NCBI GenBank assembly: GCA_965216915.1
Contig: CBDCGS010000009.1
Span: forward strand, 62,001 to 126,000
Source: CBDCGS01 sp965216915
GTDB lineage: Bacteria > Pseudomonadota > Alphaproteobacteria > UBA828
Direction of reading: 5' to 3'
Length of the DNA: 64,000 bases
The translations under genes were made by a program, and so were the position numbers. The stretch's first letter is position 1. Each line of letters starts with the position of its first letter. Shown here in pieces: positions 1 to 8,188 of the stretch. Below the pieces are notes generated by a model. It was not told the DNA's origin and did no database searches. It was given only the letters and a program-made list of their open reading frames with translations.

Positions 1-270
1 CAGCAGCTCACCGCCGATTTCGAGAACTACAAGCTCGCCTCGGCTGCCGACGTGCCCACCGTCACCGTCACCCACTCACCGACGCCATGCCCGGCGCATC
101 CGCTCGGCGTGCGCGCGGTCGGGGAGGGCCGGCCGGGGCCCGTGCCCGGCGCGCTCGCCAATGCGATCTGCGACGCGCTGAGCCCCTTCGGCGTCGAGAT
201 CACGACGCTTCCGCTGAAGCCCGAGATGATTCTCGCGCTGATCGAGGCCAGGCGGACCGAGGGCAATTAG
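1..270 (+). CDS. Molybdenum hydroxylase (xanthine dehydrogenase/CoxL family) large subunit, 3' end only
   Basis: Only the last 89 codons are in the window; the gene starts to the left. The C-terminus of this family carries the molybdenum-site glutamate in a GxxxxGEx context, and GVRAVGEGRPG near residue 38 of the fragment fits it. The following ALANAICDALSPFG and the closing PLKPEMILALIEA match the usual end of these subunits. The substrate cannot be told from the fragment. The convergent amidase ends one base after this stop. It is a different gene from the complete large subunit at 35.1 kb, which has a GGGEGG version of the same motif. Confidence 0.85.
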   Translation, partial: QQLTADFENYKLASAADVPTVTVTHSPTPCPAHPLGVRAVGEGRPGPVPGALANAICDALSPFGVEITTLPLKPEMILALIEARRTEGN

Positions 271-271
271 G

Positions 272-1939
272 CTAGGAGAGACGCGCGATCTCCGTTGGGA
301 CGCGCTCGTGCCAGTCCGTCTCCATCTGATAGCGGTGGCCGAGGCGGAGCAGCGTGGCCTCTGAGAAGGGCGGCCCGACGAGCTGGAATGAGGTCGGCAT
401 GCCCTCACTGGTGCTGCCGCAGGTGACGCTCAGCGCAGGCAGTCCGAAAAAATTGACGACACGGGTATTGCGCGTGAGCGAGACCACCATCTCGAGGTAG
501 CGCGGGCCGTCCTCGTAGCTGGTTTGGGCGAGGGTCGGCGTCGGGATTGGCAGCACCGGCGTGTGAAGAACGTCGACCGACGAGAACACATCACGCGAGA
601 ACGTGTCTGCAACACGCGCGCGGTACTGCAGCGCATTGATGTAGTCCGTCGCGGGAATGAAGAAGCCGGCTTGGAGGCGAAGCCCGACCTCGTCCGAATA
701 GTCCTGGTCTCGCGCTCTCTTCCAAGGTCCGTGATTGGCCGCGCCCTCGGCCTTCATCACGAGCGGGTGGATGCGCGAGACGGTGTCCATGAAGTCCGGC
801 ATCGCGACCGGCACGAGCTTAGCCCCGCACTCCGCCAGCACGTCCAAGCTACGCGCGACCACCGCCGCGACATCGGCGTCGAGGTCGTCGTCGAAGTAGC
901 CGCGCGGAACGCCGATCTTGAGACCGCGGATCGATTGCTCAAGTCGGCCTTCATAGTCCTCGACCGGCGCATCGACACTGGTCGCGTCCATCGGGTCGTG
1001 GCCCGCGATGACGCGGAGGATGCGCGCGCAGTCCCTGACTGTGCGCGCGAGAGGGCCTACCACGTCGAGTGACCACGACATCGGCATCGCGCCGTAGCGG
1101 CTGACCCGTCCGTAGGTCGGCATCAACCCGACGATGCCGTTTGCGGCCGCGGGGCAGCGGATCGAGCCGCCCGTATCGGAGCCGAGCGCCGCGTGGACGA
1201 GACGGCCGGCGACCGCCGTGCCCGATCCGCTTGATGAGCCGCACGGCACGCGCTCGAAGTCCCAGGTGTTGCGGCAACGCGGCAAGTGGGCGTTATAGCC
1301 ATGCGGGCCCATCGCGAATTCGACCATCGCGAGCCCACCGACATCGATCGCGCCCGCCGCATCGAGCCGGCGCAGCACCATCGCGGTATCTCCGCCGTGA
1401 AAGGTTTTGCGAATGGTCGAGCCGCAGGTCGACGCGCGCTCGGGGCGGTAGAACATATCCTTGTGCGCCATCGGCACGCCGTGGAGCGCGCCGAGCCGCT
1501 CGCCGCGTCCCTGCGCGGTGTCGAGCGCGCGGGCACGCTCCGTGGCGGCGTCAGCATCGATATGGATGAACGCATGGAGCGTCGGGTCCAAACGCTCGAT
1601 CCGCGCGAGCGCGGCTTCCAGAACGTCGCTCGCGGAGATCTGGCCGGCGGCGATCGCATCCGCCACTTCCGCAACACCCAACGCTGTCGGGTCGTCGGTC
1701 GAGACAACCTCGCCCCGCACCGGCTCGGGCGTACCTTCTGCGGCAACTGGATCAGCTCCCCGTAGCGTGCGCCGAAAGTCCGCGGGGTCGCAATCGAAGT
1801 CGTGGCTGGCACGCGCCTCCTGCGCCACGCCGTGGAGCTGATTGAGTTCGACCGGTAGTTCGCTCACGCGTTTTTCCGTGAGTGGGATGCCCTGAAGCGT
1901 CTCGTTGATCGCTTGGACGGCTCGGGACGTGACCGTCAT
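272..1939 (-). CDS. Amidase-signature hydrolase with AtzG-like N-terminal extension
   Basis: A 555-residue amidase-signature enzyme that hydrolyses a C-N amide bond; the substrate is unknown. The Ser-cisSer-Lys triad is visible: Lys160 in GVPMAHKDMF, the cis-serine near 235 in CGSSSGSG, and the nucleophile Ser259 in SDTGGSIR. Residues 1-65 are not part of the normal fold and resemble the small AtzG protein that partners AtzE-type amidases (PVELNQLHGVAQEA, then DFDCDPADFR), suggesting a natural fusion. The ATG at 1939 was chosen because GAGGTGATCCC precedes it directly; an in-frame TTG lies 15 bases upstream. It may share a transcript with hldE, whose stop lies 50 bases upstream. Confidence 0.88.
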   Translation of the reverse strand: MTVTSRAVQAINETLQGIPLTEKRVSELPVELNQLHGVAQEARASHDFDCDPADFRRTLRGADPVAAEGTPEPVRGEVVSTDDPTALGVAEVADAIAAGQISASDVLEAALARIERLDPTLHAFIHIDADAATERARALDTAQGRGERLGALHGVPMAHKDMFYRPERASTCGSTIRKTFHGGDTAMVLRRLDAAGAIDVGGLAMVEFAMGPHGYNAHLPRCRNTWDFERVPCGSSSGSGTAVAGRLVHAALGSDTGGSIRCPAAANGIVGLMPTYGRVSRYGAMPMSWSLDVVGPLARTVRDCARILRVIAGHDPMDATSVDAPVEDYEGRLEQSIRGLKIGVPRGYFDDDLDADVAAVVARSLDVLAECGAKLVPVAMPDFMDTVSRIHPLVMKAEGAANHGPWKRARDQDYSDEVGLRLQAGFFIPATDYINALQYRARVADTFSRDVFSSVDVLHTPVLPIPTPTLAQTSYEDGPRYLEMVVSLTRNTRVVNFFGLPALSVTCGSTSEGMPTSFQLVGPPFSEATLLRLGHRYQMETDWHERVPTEIARLS

Positions 1940-1988
1940 GGGATCACCTCGCAAGTGAGTGTTTGGGCGTGCAGCCCGCCGGTCGCGC

Positions 1989-3452
1989 TCAGCCGCGCAG
2001 GCGCTGGATCGTGCCCGTGGTGCTGTAGCCCGGCTCGTTCTCGGCGAGCAGGATCTTGCCGCCGTTGGCCTGCACGATGTCGGCGCCGACGACCTCGTCC
2101 AGCGCGTAGTCGTCGCCCTTCACGAGCAGGTCGGGCCGAAGCGCCTCGATGAGACGGACCGGCGTGTCGTCGCCAAAGAGCACGACCAGGTCGACCGTCT
2201 CGAGCGAGGCGAGCACCTGTGCGCGGGCGGCGTCGGTCTGCACCGGGCGATCCGGGCCCTTCAGGCGCCTGACCGAGGCATCGCTGTTGAGGCCGACGAT
2301 CAGCCGGTCGCAAGCCTGCCGTGCTTGGCGAAGCAGGGAAATGTGCCCCGGATGCAGCAAATCGAAGCAACCGTTGGTGAAGCCGACGCAAAGCCCCTCG
2401 GCGTGCCAGCGCGCGGCGTGATCGAGCGCGGTCGGCAGTGGCACCACCTTGGCCTCCGAGCTCGATAGGTCGCTCGCGCGTACGGCGCGCAGCAGGTCCG
2501 CCGCGTGCACGACCGCCGTCCCCGCCTTGCCGACCACCACGCCGGCGGCGGTATTGGCAAGCGCGGCCGCGGCGACGAGATCGACTTGCTGACCAAGGGC
2601 CGCGGCGAGTGTCGCCACCACGGTGTCGCCGGCGCCTGAGACGTCGAAGACCTCACGCGCGACCGCCGTGAGATGCTCGACCTCTCCGTCCGCAGTGACG
2701 AGCGTCATGCCTTCGTGGCTTCGCGTCACCAGCACCGCGCCGATGTCGTTTTCGGCCATCACCGTGCGCGCGGCGGCGACGATCGCGTCAGCCGTGTCGA
2801 GGGTTTCGCCGACCGCGTGCCCGAGCTCGGTCCGGTTGGGGGTGATCACGGTGGCGCCCCGATAGCGCCCGAATTCGCGCCCCTTCGGGTCGACGATCAC
2901 GGGCCGGCCGGCTGTGCGCGCCGCGTCGATCAAGGCGGCGGTCAGCCCCGGCGTGAGGCAACCCTTGGCGTAGTCGGAGAGCGCGATGACGTGGCACGTC
3001 GCGAGGGCGTCCTCGGCGAGACGCGTCAGGCTCTCGACCGCCTGGTCGGTGACCGGATCGGTGGTCTCCGCATCGACGCGGATGAGCTGCTGGCTGCCGG
3101 CGACGAAACGGGTTTTCTCGGTCGACGGCCGGCCCGTCTGGACCAGAAGGTGCGGCTCCACGCGCTCCTCGCGCCCCACCATGCCGGTCAGGCGCCGGCC
3201 CACCTCGTCATCGCCGACGACCGACAGCAGCGTTGCGCGGGCGCCGAGGGAGATCAGGTTGCGCACGACGTTGCCGACACCGCCGAGCATGAAGACATCA
3301 TGATCGATGCGCAGCACCGGGACGGGCGCCTCGGGCGAAGTCCGCTCGACCCGTCCGTAGACGAAACGGTCGAGCATGAGGTCGCCGACGCAGGCGACCC
3401 GGCTGTCGCCGAGCGCTTCGATATGGGAGGCGAGAGCGGAGGGATCGGTCAT
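1989..3452 (-). CDS. hldE: Bifunctional heptose 7-phosphate kinase / heptose 1-phosphate adenylyltransferase
   Basis: Makes ADP-heptose precursor for the lipopolysaccharide inner core in two cytoplasmic steps. Residues 1 to about 325 form a PfkB/ribokinase domain, with the GGVGNVVRNL substrate region and a DVSGAGDTVVA catalytic motif holding the base aspartate. From about residue 357 a cytidylyltransferase-like domain begins with NGCFDLLHPGH, which contains the HxGH nucleotide-binding motif. At 487 residues it is full length, so both activities should be present. ATG 3452 is preferred to the earlier open frame because the following MTDPSALASHIEAL is a normal family N-terminus. It is divergent from the prpE-like gene across 125 bases. 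Confidence 0.96.
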   Translation of the reverse strand: MTDPSALASHIEALGDSRVACVGDLMLDRFVYGRVERTSPEAPVPVLRIDHDVFMLGGVGNVVRNLISLGARATLLSVVGDDEVGRRLTGMVGREERVEPHLLVQTGRPSTEKTRFVAGSQQLIRVDAETTDPVTDQAVESLTRLAEDALATCHVIALSDYAKGCLTPGLTAALIDAARTAGRPVIVDPKGREFGRYRGATVITPNRTELGHAVGETLDTADAIVAAARTVMAENDIGAVLVTRSHEGMTLVTADGEVEHLTAVAREVFDVSGAGDTVVATLAAALGQQVDLVAAAALANTAAGVVVGKAGTAVVHAADLLRAVRASDLSSSEAKVVPLPTALDHAARWHAEGLCVGFTNGCFDLLHPGHISLLRQARQACDRLIVGLNSDASVRRLKGPDRPVQTDAARAQVLASLETVDLVVLFGDDTPVRLIEALRPDLLVKGDDYALDEVVGADIVQANGGKILLAENEPGYSTTGTIQRLRG

Positions 3453-3577
3453 ACTGATCACCGACAAAAGCGCGCCGCACGGTACAGGAATATCGCCGCA
3501 ACACAAGGGCGCACGCGGCTTGCCCGCGGGCTCGGCCCGCGCAAGAATTCGGCGCTCGCCGCAGGAGGCCTTCCGTC

Positions 3578-5476
3578 ATGACAAGCCGTTACGAAGAGAT
3601 CTACGCCCGCTCGCTCGACGACCCCGAGGCCTTCTGGGCCGAGGCTGCCGCGGGGATCGATTGGGTCGAACCATGGGAGCGCGTGCTCGACGACACCCAG
3701 GCGCCGATCTACCGCTGGTTCAGCGGCGGCGTGGTCAACACCTGCCACAACGCGCTCGATCGGCACGTCGCGAACGGGCGCGCCGACCAGCTCGCGCTGA
3801 TCTACGACAGCCCCGTCACGGACACGATCCGACGCTTCACCTACGCAGAGATGCGTGACCTCGTGGCGCGCTTCGCGGGCGCCCTTCGCGCCCACGGCGT
3901 CGAGACCGGCGACCGGGTCATCATCTACATGCCCATGGTGCCGGAGGCCGCCGTCGCGATGCTCGCTTGCGCGCGCATCGGCGCCGTGCACTCGGTCGTG
4001 TTTGGCGGCTTCGCGGCGAACGAGCTCGCGACACGCATCGACGACGCCAAGCCAAAGCTGATCGTCTCGGGCTCCTGTGGCATCGAGGTCAACCGCGTGA
4101 TCGCCTACAAGCCGCTCCTCGACAAGGCGATCGAGCTCGCGCAGCACAAGCCCGATGCCTGCATCATCTTCCAGCGGCCGGAAGAGACCGCCGACCTGGT
4201 GCCGGGGCGCGATGTCGACTGGCAGGACGCGATGGCGGGCGCGGCGGCGGTCGATTGCGTGCCCGTCGCCGCCACCGATCCGCTCTATGTGCTCTACACC
4301 TCCGGCACGACGGGCGAGCCAAAGGGCGTCGTGCGCGACAATGGGGGGCATCTCGTCGCGCTCGATTGGAGCATGCGCAACGTCTATGGCATGGCGCCCG
4401 GCGAGGTGTGGTGGGCGGCCTCCGACATCGGTTGGGTGGTCGGGCACTCCTACATCGTCTACGGACCGCTGATCGCGGGCTGCACCTCCATCTTGTTCGA
4501 AGGCAAGCCGGTGGGCACGCCCGATGCCGGCGCTTACTGGCGCCTGATCGCGGCGCACGGCGTTCGGCGCATGTTCACCGCGCCGACCGCTTTCCGCGCC
4601 ATCAAGCGTGAAGATCCGGACGCCAAGCTCCTCGCGCAGTACGACATGTCGTGCTTCGACACCCTGTTCCTGGCCGGCGAGCGCACCGACCCCGATACGC
4701 TCGAATGGGCGCAATCCGCGCTCAAGGTGCCGGTCTACGATCACTGGTGGCAGACCGAATCCGGCTGGCCGATGGGGGCGAACTGCACTGGGCTCGGCCC
4801 GCTTCCGGTGAAGCCCGGCTCGCCGACCAAACCCGTGCCCGGCTATCACATCGACGTGGTCGACGACGAGGGGGCGGTGGTATCGCCGGAGACGATCGGC
4901 GCCATCGTCGTGAAGCTGCCGATGCCGCCCGGTTGCCTGCCGACGCTTTGGAACAATGACGCGCGCTACAAGGACTCCTACCTCACGCGCTTCCCGGGCT
5001 ACTACCTGACCGGCGACGCCGGCTACATCGACGAGGACGGCTATCTCTGGATCATGAGCCGGACCGACGACATCATCAATGTCGCGGGCCACAGGCTCTC
5101 GACCGGCGCGATGGAGGAGGTGCTGGCCCGTCACCCGGACGTCGCGGAATGCGCGGTGATTGGGGTCGCCGATCAGCTCAAAGGCCAGCTGCCGCTCGGT
5201 TTCGTCGTTCTCAAGGCAGGCGTCAACCGGCCCGCCGATCAAATCGTGCCGGAGCTCGTGCAGATGGTGCGTGAGAGCATCGGGCCGGTCGCGGCCTTCA
5301 AGCAAGCGGCCGTGGTGGAGCGATTGCCCAAAACGCGCTCCGGCAAGATCTTGCGCGGCACGATGGTGAAGATTGCCGACGGTGCCTCCTACACCGTGCC
5401 GGCCACGATCGACGATTCTGTCATTCTCGATGAGATCACGGCTGCGTTGGAGCCGCTTGGGTACGCCAGGCGGTGA
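3578..5476 (+). CDS. prpE: Propionyl-CoA synthetase-like AMP-dependent acyl-CoA ligase
   Basis: A 632-residue ANL-superfamily ligase that activates a short-chain acid through an acyl-AMP to its CoA thioester. Seen in order: an N-terminal ACAS-type segment (YEEIYARSLDDPEAFW), the P-loop LYTSGTTGEPKGVVRDNGGH at about 239-258, the WWQTESGWP motif near 390, the YLTGDAGYIDEDGYLWIMSR hinge region, and the acetylatable lysine in PKTRSGKILRGTM near the C-terminus. Overall wording is closer to propionyl-CoA synthetases than to acetyl-CoA synthetases, which I infer rather than prove. AGGAGG sits nine bases before the ATG. It could handle propionate from odd-chain or branched substrates. Confidence 0.92.
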   Translation: MTSRYEEIYARSLDDPEAFWAEAAAGIDWVEPWERVLDDTQAPIYRWFSGGVVNTCHNALDRHVANGRADQLALIYDSPVTDTIRRFTYAEMRDLVARFAGALRAHGVETGDRVIIYMPMVPEAAVAMLACARIGAVHSVVFGGFAANELATRIDDAKPKLIVSGSCGIEVNRVIAYKPLLDKAIELAQHKPDACIIFQRPEETADLVPGRDVDWQDAMAGAAAVDCVPVAATDPLYVLYTSGTTGEPKGVVRDNGGHLVALDWSMRNVYGMAPGEVWWAASDIGWVVGHSYIVYGPLIAGCTSILFEGKPVGTPDAGAYWRLIAAHGVRRMFTAPTAFRAIKREDPDAKLLAQYDMSCFDTLFLAGERTDPDTLEWAQSALKVPVYDHWWQTESGWPMGANCTGLGPLPVKPGSPTKPVPGYHIDVVDDEGAVVSPETIGAIVVKLPMPPGCLPTLWNNDARYKDSYLTRFPGYYLTGDAGYIDEDGYLWIMSRTDDIINVAGHRLSTGAMEEVLARHPDVAECAVIGVADQLKGQLPLGFVVLKAGVNRPADQIVPELVQMVRESIGPVAAFKQAAVVERLPKTRSGKILRGTMVKIADGASYTVPATIDDSVILDEITAALEPLGYARR

Positions 5477-5490
5477 TCGGCGCCCTTAGC

Positions 5491-5524
5491 GCATGTCGCG
5501 CTCACTCATGCTCGCGCGACATGC
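5491..5524. terminator. Hairpin between convergent genes
   Basis: Perfect 11-base inverted repeat (gcatgtcgcgc at 5491-5501 and gcgcgacatgc at 5514-5524) with a 12-base loop, between the convergent ends of the prpE-like gene and trcR. There is no clear T tract on either strand, so this may be a bidirectional terminator or a 3'-end-stabilising hairpin. Confidence 0.6.
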
Positions 5525-5587
5525 TCTCTCTCATTGGCATTGACGCAAATGCATCGTCGCAGGTGATCCCACCTGCTCGGGATTTCC

Positions 5588-6460
5588 CTAGTCCTGCCCG
5601 AACTCGCGCTTCACGTCGCGCTCGGGCGCGTTTTCTTCTGCCGATGGCGGCGGTGCCGGATCAGCCGGCGCGTGTCCCGGCTCCTGCGGCACGGGCTCCG
5701 ACGGCGTGGCCTCGGGCGCTGTGGACTCGGGCACCGCGGATTCGGGCGCTGTAGGCGTCGGCGGTGTGGGCTCGGGCGGTGCATGCCCGGCCTCGTGCGG
5801 TGCCGGCGCCGGGTCGCTTGGATCGCTCGGCGCCGCCTCCGTTTGGTCCGACTCTGCTATGGCAGCGTCGTTTTTCGCCTCGGCAGCGGCGCGACGCTCG
5901 GCCGCGGCGGCCCGGCGCGCCTCACGCTGCGCAGCGCGCTCCAGCCGCGCTTCGGATTTGCGGACGGCCTCGAGCAGCTCTGCCTCGGTGCAGATACCGA
6001 GCAGCAGCGGATCCTGCGGCGAAATGTTCTGGGTGTTCCAGTGCGTGCGGTCGCGCACGGCGTTGATCGTCGCCTTGGTCGTCCCGAGCAGCTTGCTGAT
6101 TTCGGGATCGCCGAGCGCCGGATAGTTCTTGAGCAGCCACGCGATCGCGTTGGGACGGTCTTGCCGCTTGCTGACCGGTGTGTAGCGCGCGCGCCGGGTG
6201 CGCTGCGGCACCTTCGCGCTGCGTTCCGACAGCGCCAGGGTCAGTTTCGAGTCGGCCTCGCAGCGCTCGATCTCCTCGCGCGTGAGCTGGCCGCTCGCGA
6301 TCGGATCGAGTCCGCGGATCCCTATCGCGACCTCGCCATCGGCGATGCCCTGCACTTCGAGCCTATGCAGCCCACAAAACCCGGCGATCTGCTCAAACGT
6401 CAGCGACGTGTTGTCGACCAACCAAACCGCCGTCGCCTTGGGCATGAGCGGCTCTGACAT
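5588..6460 (-). CDS. trcR: TrcR-like cell-cycle transcriptional regulator (DUF1013)
   Basis: A 290-residue protein whose first 190 residues match the DUF1013 family, found in alphaproteobacteria and named TrcR for a cell-cycle regulator associated with RNA polymerase. Recognisable parts are PKATAVWLVDNTSLTFEQIA at 6-25, RPNAIAWLLKNYPAL, and a helix-turn-helix-like LGTTKATINAVRDRTHWN. The remainder is unusual: an Ala/Arg/Glu-rich helix followed by about 90 residues rich in Pro, Glu and Ala, longer than I expect for the family. The start is set by GGAGG seven bases before ATG 6460. The mRNA leader contains a strong hairpin touching that ribosome site. Confidence 0.93.
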   Translation of the reverse strand: MSEPLMPKATAVWLVDNTSLTFEQIAGFCGLHRLEVQGIADGEVAIGIRGLDPIASGQLTREEIERCEADSKLTLALSERSAKVPQRTRRARYTPVSKRQDRPNAIAWLLKNYPALGDPEISKLLGTTKATINAVRDRTHWNTQNISPQDPLLLGICTEAELLEAVRKSEARLERAAQREARRAAAAERRAAAEAKNDAAIAESDQTEAAPSDPSDPAPAPHEAGHAPPEPTPPTPTAPESAVPESTAPEATPSEPVPQEPGHAPADPAPPPSAEENAPERDVKREFGQD

Positions 6461-6467
6461 TCTTCTT

Positions 6468-6527
6468 CCTCCAAGAACGGCCGCGGAGATCTCGGTCCAA
6501 GGGTGGTTTGGCCGCGTCCCGTTCTTG
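6468..6527 (-). promoter_or_regulatory. Hairpin leader of trcR abutting the ribosome-binding site
   Basis: On the mRNA strand, CAAGAACGG (6527-6519) pairs perfectly with CCGTTCTTG (6480-6472). An inner CGCGG/CCGCG stem and a CCAA/TTGG stem can stack on top. The last G of the 3' arm is the first G of the GGAGG ribosome-binding site (6472-6468). A CTATAT-like -10 element lies upstream near 6550. This arrangement could modulate trcR translation. Confidence 0.55.
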
Positions 6528-6603
6528 CCATGAGTGCTTCAAAGCAGGGAGATATAGCTTGTCGGCTCCGCGAGCGCAAAGGCGCTTTTATCGTGCACGC
6601 TGA

Positions 6604-7614
6604 TCAAGGCGTTGAGTGCGCGGGCAAAAGCAGGATCTTGCCGATATGTCCGCTCTCCTCCATGCGCGCGTGGGCCTCGGCCGCCTCGTGCAGCGGGAAC
6701 CGGCTGTCGATCAGGGGCAACAACGCCCGCGATTCGATGAGCGGCCAGACGCGGCGCTCGACGGCGGCCGCGATCCGGGCTTTGCTTTGCACGCTTTGCG
6801 GCCTGAGTGTCGAGCCGGTGATGGTCAGCCGCTTGAGCATGAGGGGCATGAGGTCGAGCGTGGCCTCGGCGCCCTCCAGAAACGCAATCTGGATCAGGCG
6901 GCCCTCGGTTCGCAGGGCACTCAGATTGCGCTGAAAGTAAGGGCCGCCGACCATGTCGAGCACGACGTCGACCCCTTCACCGCCAGTCAGATCGGTGACC
7001 GCCGTGACGAAGTCGTCCTCCCGGTAGTTGATCGCGTGCTCCGCGCCCAAGCGCTCGCACGCCGCGCACTTTTCCGCCGATCCCGCCGTCGCGAATACGC
7101 GCACACCCAACAGCGAGGCCAGCTGGATCGCCATGGTTCCGATCCCGCTCGAGCCGCCATGGACCAGTAGGCGCTCGCCGGCGCGCAGCCGGCCGCGCTC
7201 GAACAGGTTCGTCCAAACCGTGAACACGGTTTCCGGCAGCCCCGCCGCATCCGCGACATCGAGCCCCGCGGGGATGGGGAGCGATTGGGCTTCGGGCGCG
7301 GTTGCATATTCGGCATAGCCGCCGCCGGCCACCAAGGCGCAGACCGTGTCGCCGACCTGGTAGCGCCGGACCCCGGGTCCCGCATCCACGACGGTGCCCG
7401 CGATCTCGAGACCGGGGATGTCGCTTGCGCCAGGCGGCGTCGGATAGCCGCCCCGGCGCTGCAGCACGTCGGGCCGGTTGACGCCCGCCGCCGCGACCGC
7501 GATGAGTATTTCCGCAGCACCGGGCTCCGGCACCGCGCGCCGGGCAGGCCGCAGCACCTCGGGCCCGCCCGGCGTCGTGATCTCGATCGCCATCATCTCT
7601 TGTGGCGGTTGCAT
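6604..7614 (-). CDS. NAD(P)H:quinone oxidoreductase, PIG3/zinc-less MDR family
   Basis: A 336-residue medium-chain dehydrogenase/reductase of the quinone-oxidoreductase type that probably reduces quinones or enones with NADPH. It starts with MQPPQEMMAIEITTPGGPEV and contains GVNRPDVLQRRGGYPTPPG, the signature loop of PIG3-like reductases. The Rossmann motif is VHGGSSGIGTMAIQLA around 145-160. No structural-zinc cysteine cluster is visible. ATG 7614 is preceded by GGGAGGA six bases away, so the slightly longer open frame is not used. It sits between trcR and the divergent DUF1192 gene, an order I recall from other alphaproteobacteria. Confidence 0.9.
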   Translation of the reverse strand: MQPPQEMMAIEITTPGGPEVLRPARRAVPEPGAAEILIAVAAAGVNRPDVLQRRGGYPTPPGASDIPGLEIAGTVVDAGPGVRRYQVGDTVCALVAGGGYAEYATAPEAQSLPIPAGLDVADAAGLPETVFTVWTNLFERGRLRAGERLLVHGGSSGIGTMAIQLASLLGVRVFATAGSAEKCAACERLGAEHAINYREDDFVTAVTDLTGGEGVDVVLDMVGGPYFQRNLSALRTEGRLIQIAFLEGAEATLDLMPLMLKRLTITGSTLRPQSVQSKARIAAAVERRVWPLIESRALLPLIDSRFPLHEAAEAHARMEESGHIGKILLLPAHSTP

Positions 7615-7638
7615 TGCGCGTCCTCCCAATTCGGCGAC

Positions 7639-7644
7639 TATAAT
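7639..7644 (+). promoter_or_regulatory. Consensus -10 element for the DUF1192 gene
   Basis: A perfect TATAAT lies 30 bases upstream of the DUF1192 start, in the 59-base divergent gap to the quinone oxidoreductase. A TTGCGC at 7614-7619 could be a poor -35 with a 19-base spacer. Confidence 0.4.
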
Positions 7645-7673
7645 GCGTTGCCTCGACGCCGGGGAGGGGACCG

Positions 7674-7856
7674 ATGGACGAAGAAATCAAACCGCCGCAG
7701 CCGGAAGAGACATTTCCGCGACCGCTCGACGACATGTCGATCGACGCGCTTCACGACTATGTTGGTGCGCTGGAGGCGGAGATCGCCCGCGTGCGCCAGG
7801 AGATCGCGGCCAAGGAGGGGCATCGGGACGCCGCGGCCTCTGTGTTCCGCAGCTAA
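7674..7856 (+). CDS. DUF1192 family small protein
   Basis: A 60-residue acidic protein that matches DUF1192, a short family widespread in alphaproteobacteria with no assigned biochemical role. Features: a charged N-terminus (MDEEIKPPQPEE), the conserved LDDMSIDALHDYVGALEAEI, and a short helix with coiled-coil character ending in AAKEGHRDAAASVFRS. A strong GGGGAGGGG ribosome site precedes the ATG, which supports this as a real small gene. Its neighbour two genes on is rcdA (DUF1465); DUF1192 and DUF1465 genes commonly occur together, so a shared cell-cycle or envelope role is possible but unproven. Confidence 0.88.
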   Translation: MDEEIKPPQPEETFPRPLDDMSIDALHDYVGALEAEIARVRQEIAAKEGHRDAAASVFRS

Positions 7857-7940
7857 GCGGCGGGCGATCTCTGGTCCTCATCTGCCGCGAAAACGGCAGT
7901 CGGCAACTTTTTTCGACCCGACGAATTTTTTCGGTAACCG

Positions 7941-7955
7941 TTAACCTTTTGTTAG
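7941..7955 (+). promoter_or_regulatory. CtrA-like box TTAA-N7-TTAG
   Basis: TTAA (7941-7944), seven bases, then TTAG (7952-7955), within GTTAACC. The CtrA consensus is TTAA-N7-TTAA, so one base differs. It overlaps a candidate -35 (TTGTTA, 7949-7954), the position typical of CtrA-activated promoters, upstream of the candidate sRNA and of rcdA. Confidence 0.5.
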
Positions 7956-7978
7956 GAGATCAGGCTTAGGTTGATTAT
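7949..7978 (+). promoter_or_regulatory. Candidate promoter of the sRNA upstream of rcdA
   Basis: TTGTTA (7949-7954) and GATTAT (7973-7978) with an 18-base spacer, in an AT-rich stretch. The inferred start near 7984 falls inside an inverted repeat (7979-7991 with 7997-8008), which could act as an operator or as the first RNA hairpin. Confidence 0.4.
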
Positions 7979-7982
7979 CACG

Positions 7983-8082
7983 ATATTTCGGTAATCCCGA
8001 ATATCGTGCACTAGTCCTCCCTGATTGTTCCGTCTCCCTGTTTACTAGCGCCGCCGGTTCTCCGGCGGCGCTTTTTTCTTTT
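7983..8082 (+). ncRNA. Candidate ~100-nt small RNA upstream of rcdA
   Basis: No open frame here looks coding. The segment begins in a hairpin (ATATTTCGG with CCGAATAT), runs through a single-stranded region carrying CCTCCC and TCTCCC, and ends in a perfect intrinsic terminator. The C-rich pieces are complementary to ribosome-binding sites. Trans-acting alphaproteobacterial sRNAs such as AbcR and CcsR use comparable loops. The alternative reading is a terminated leader of rcdA (attenuation). Confidence 0.5.
8047..8082 (+). terminator. Strong intrinsic terminator
   Basis: Perfect 11-base stem (AGCGCCGCCGG at 8047-8057, CCGGCGGCGCT at 8062-8072) with a TTCT loop, followed by a T-rich tail. It lies about 190 bases after the DUF1192 stop and 107 before rcdA, so it probably ends the candidate sRNA rather than the DUF1192 message. 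Confidence 0.9.
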
Positions 8083-8188
8083 GCGTCAGGGTGATCCGCC
8101 ATTTTCGCCGCCGTGCCCTCCGCCGCCGCCGACACGGTTTGTTAAGGCGGCGTGCGCACGATATAGGCTCTCCGCTACCGCAATCGTG

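Noticed and set aside
3458..5305. 615-codon antisense open frame over the prpE-like gene
   Set aside because: The prpE-like frame carries all ANL motifs, while the antisense translation is composition-driven.
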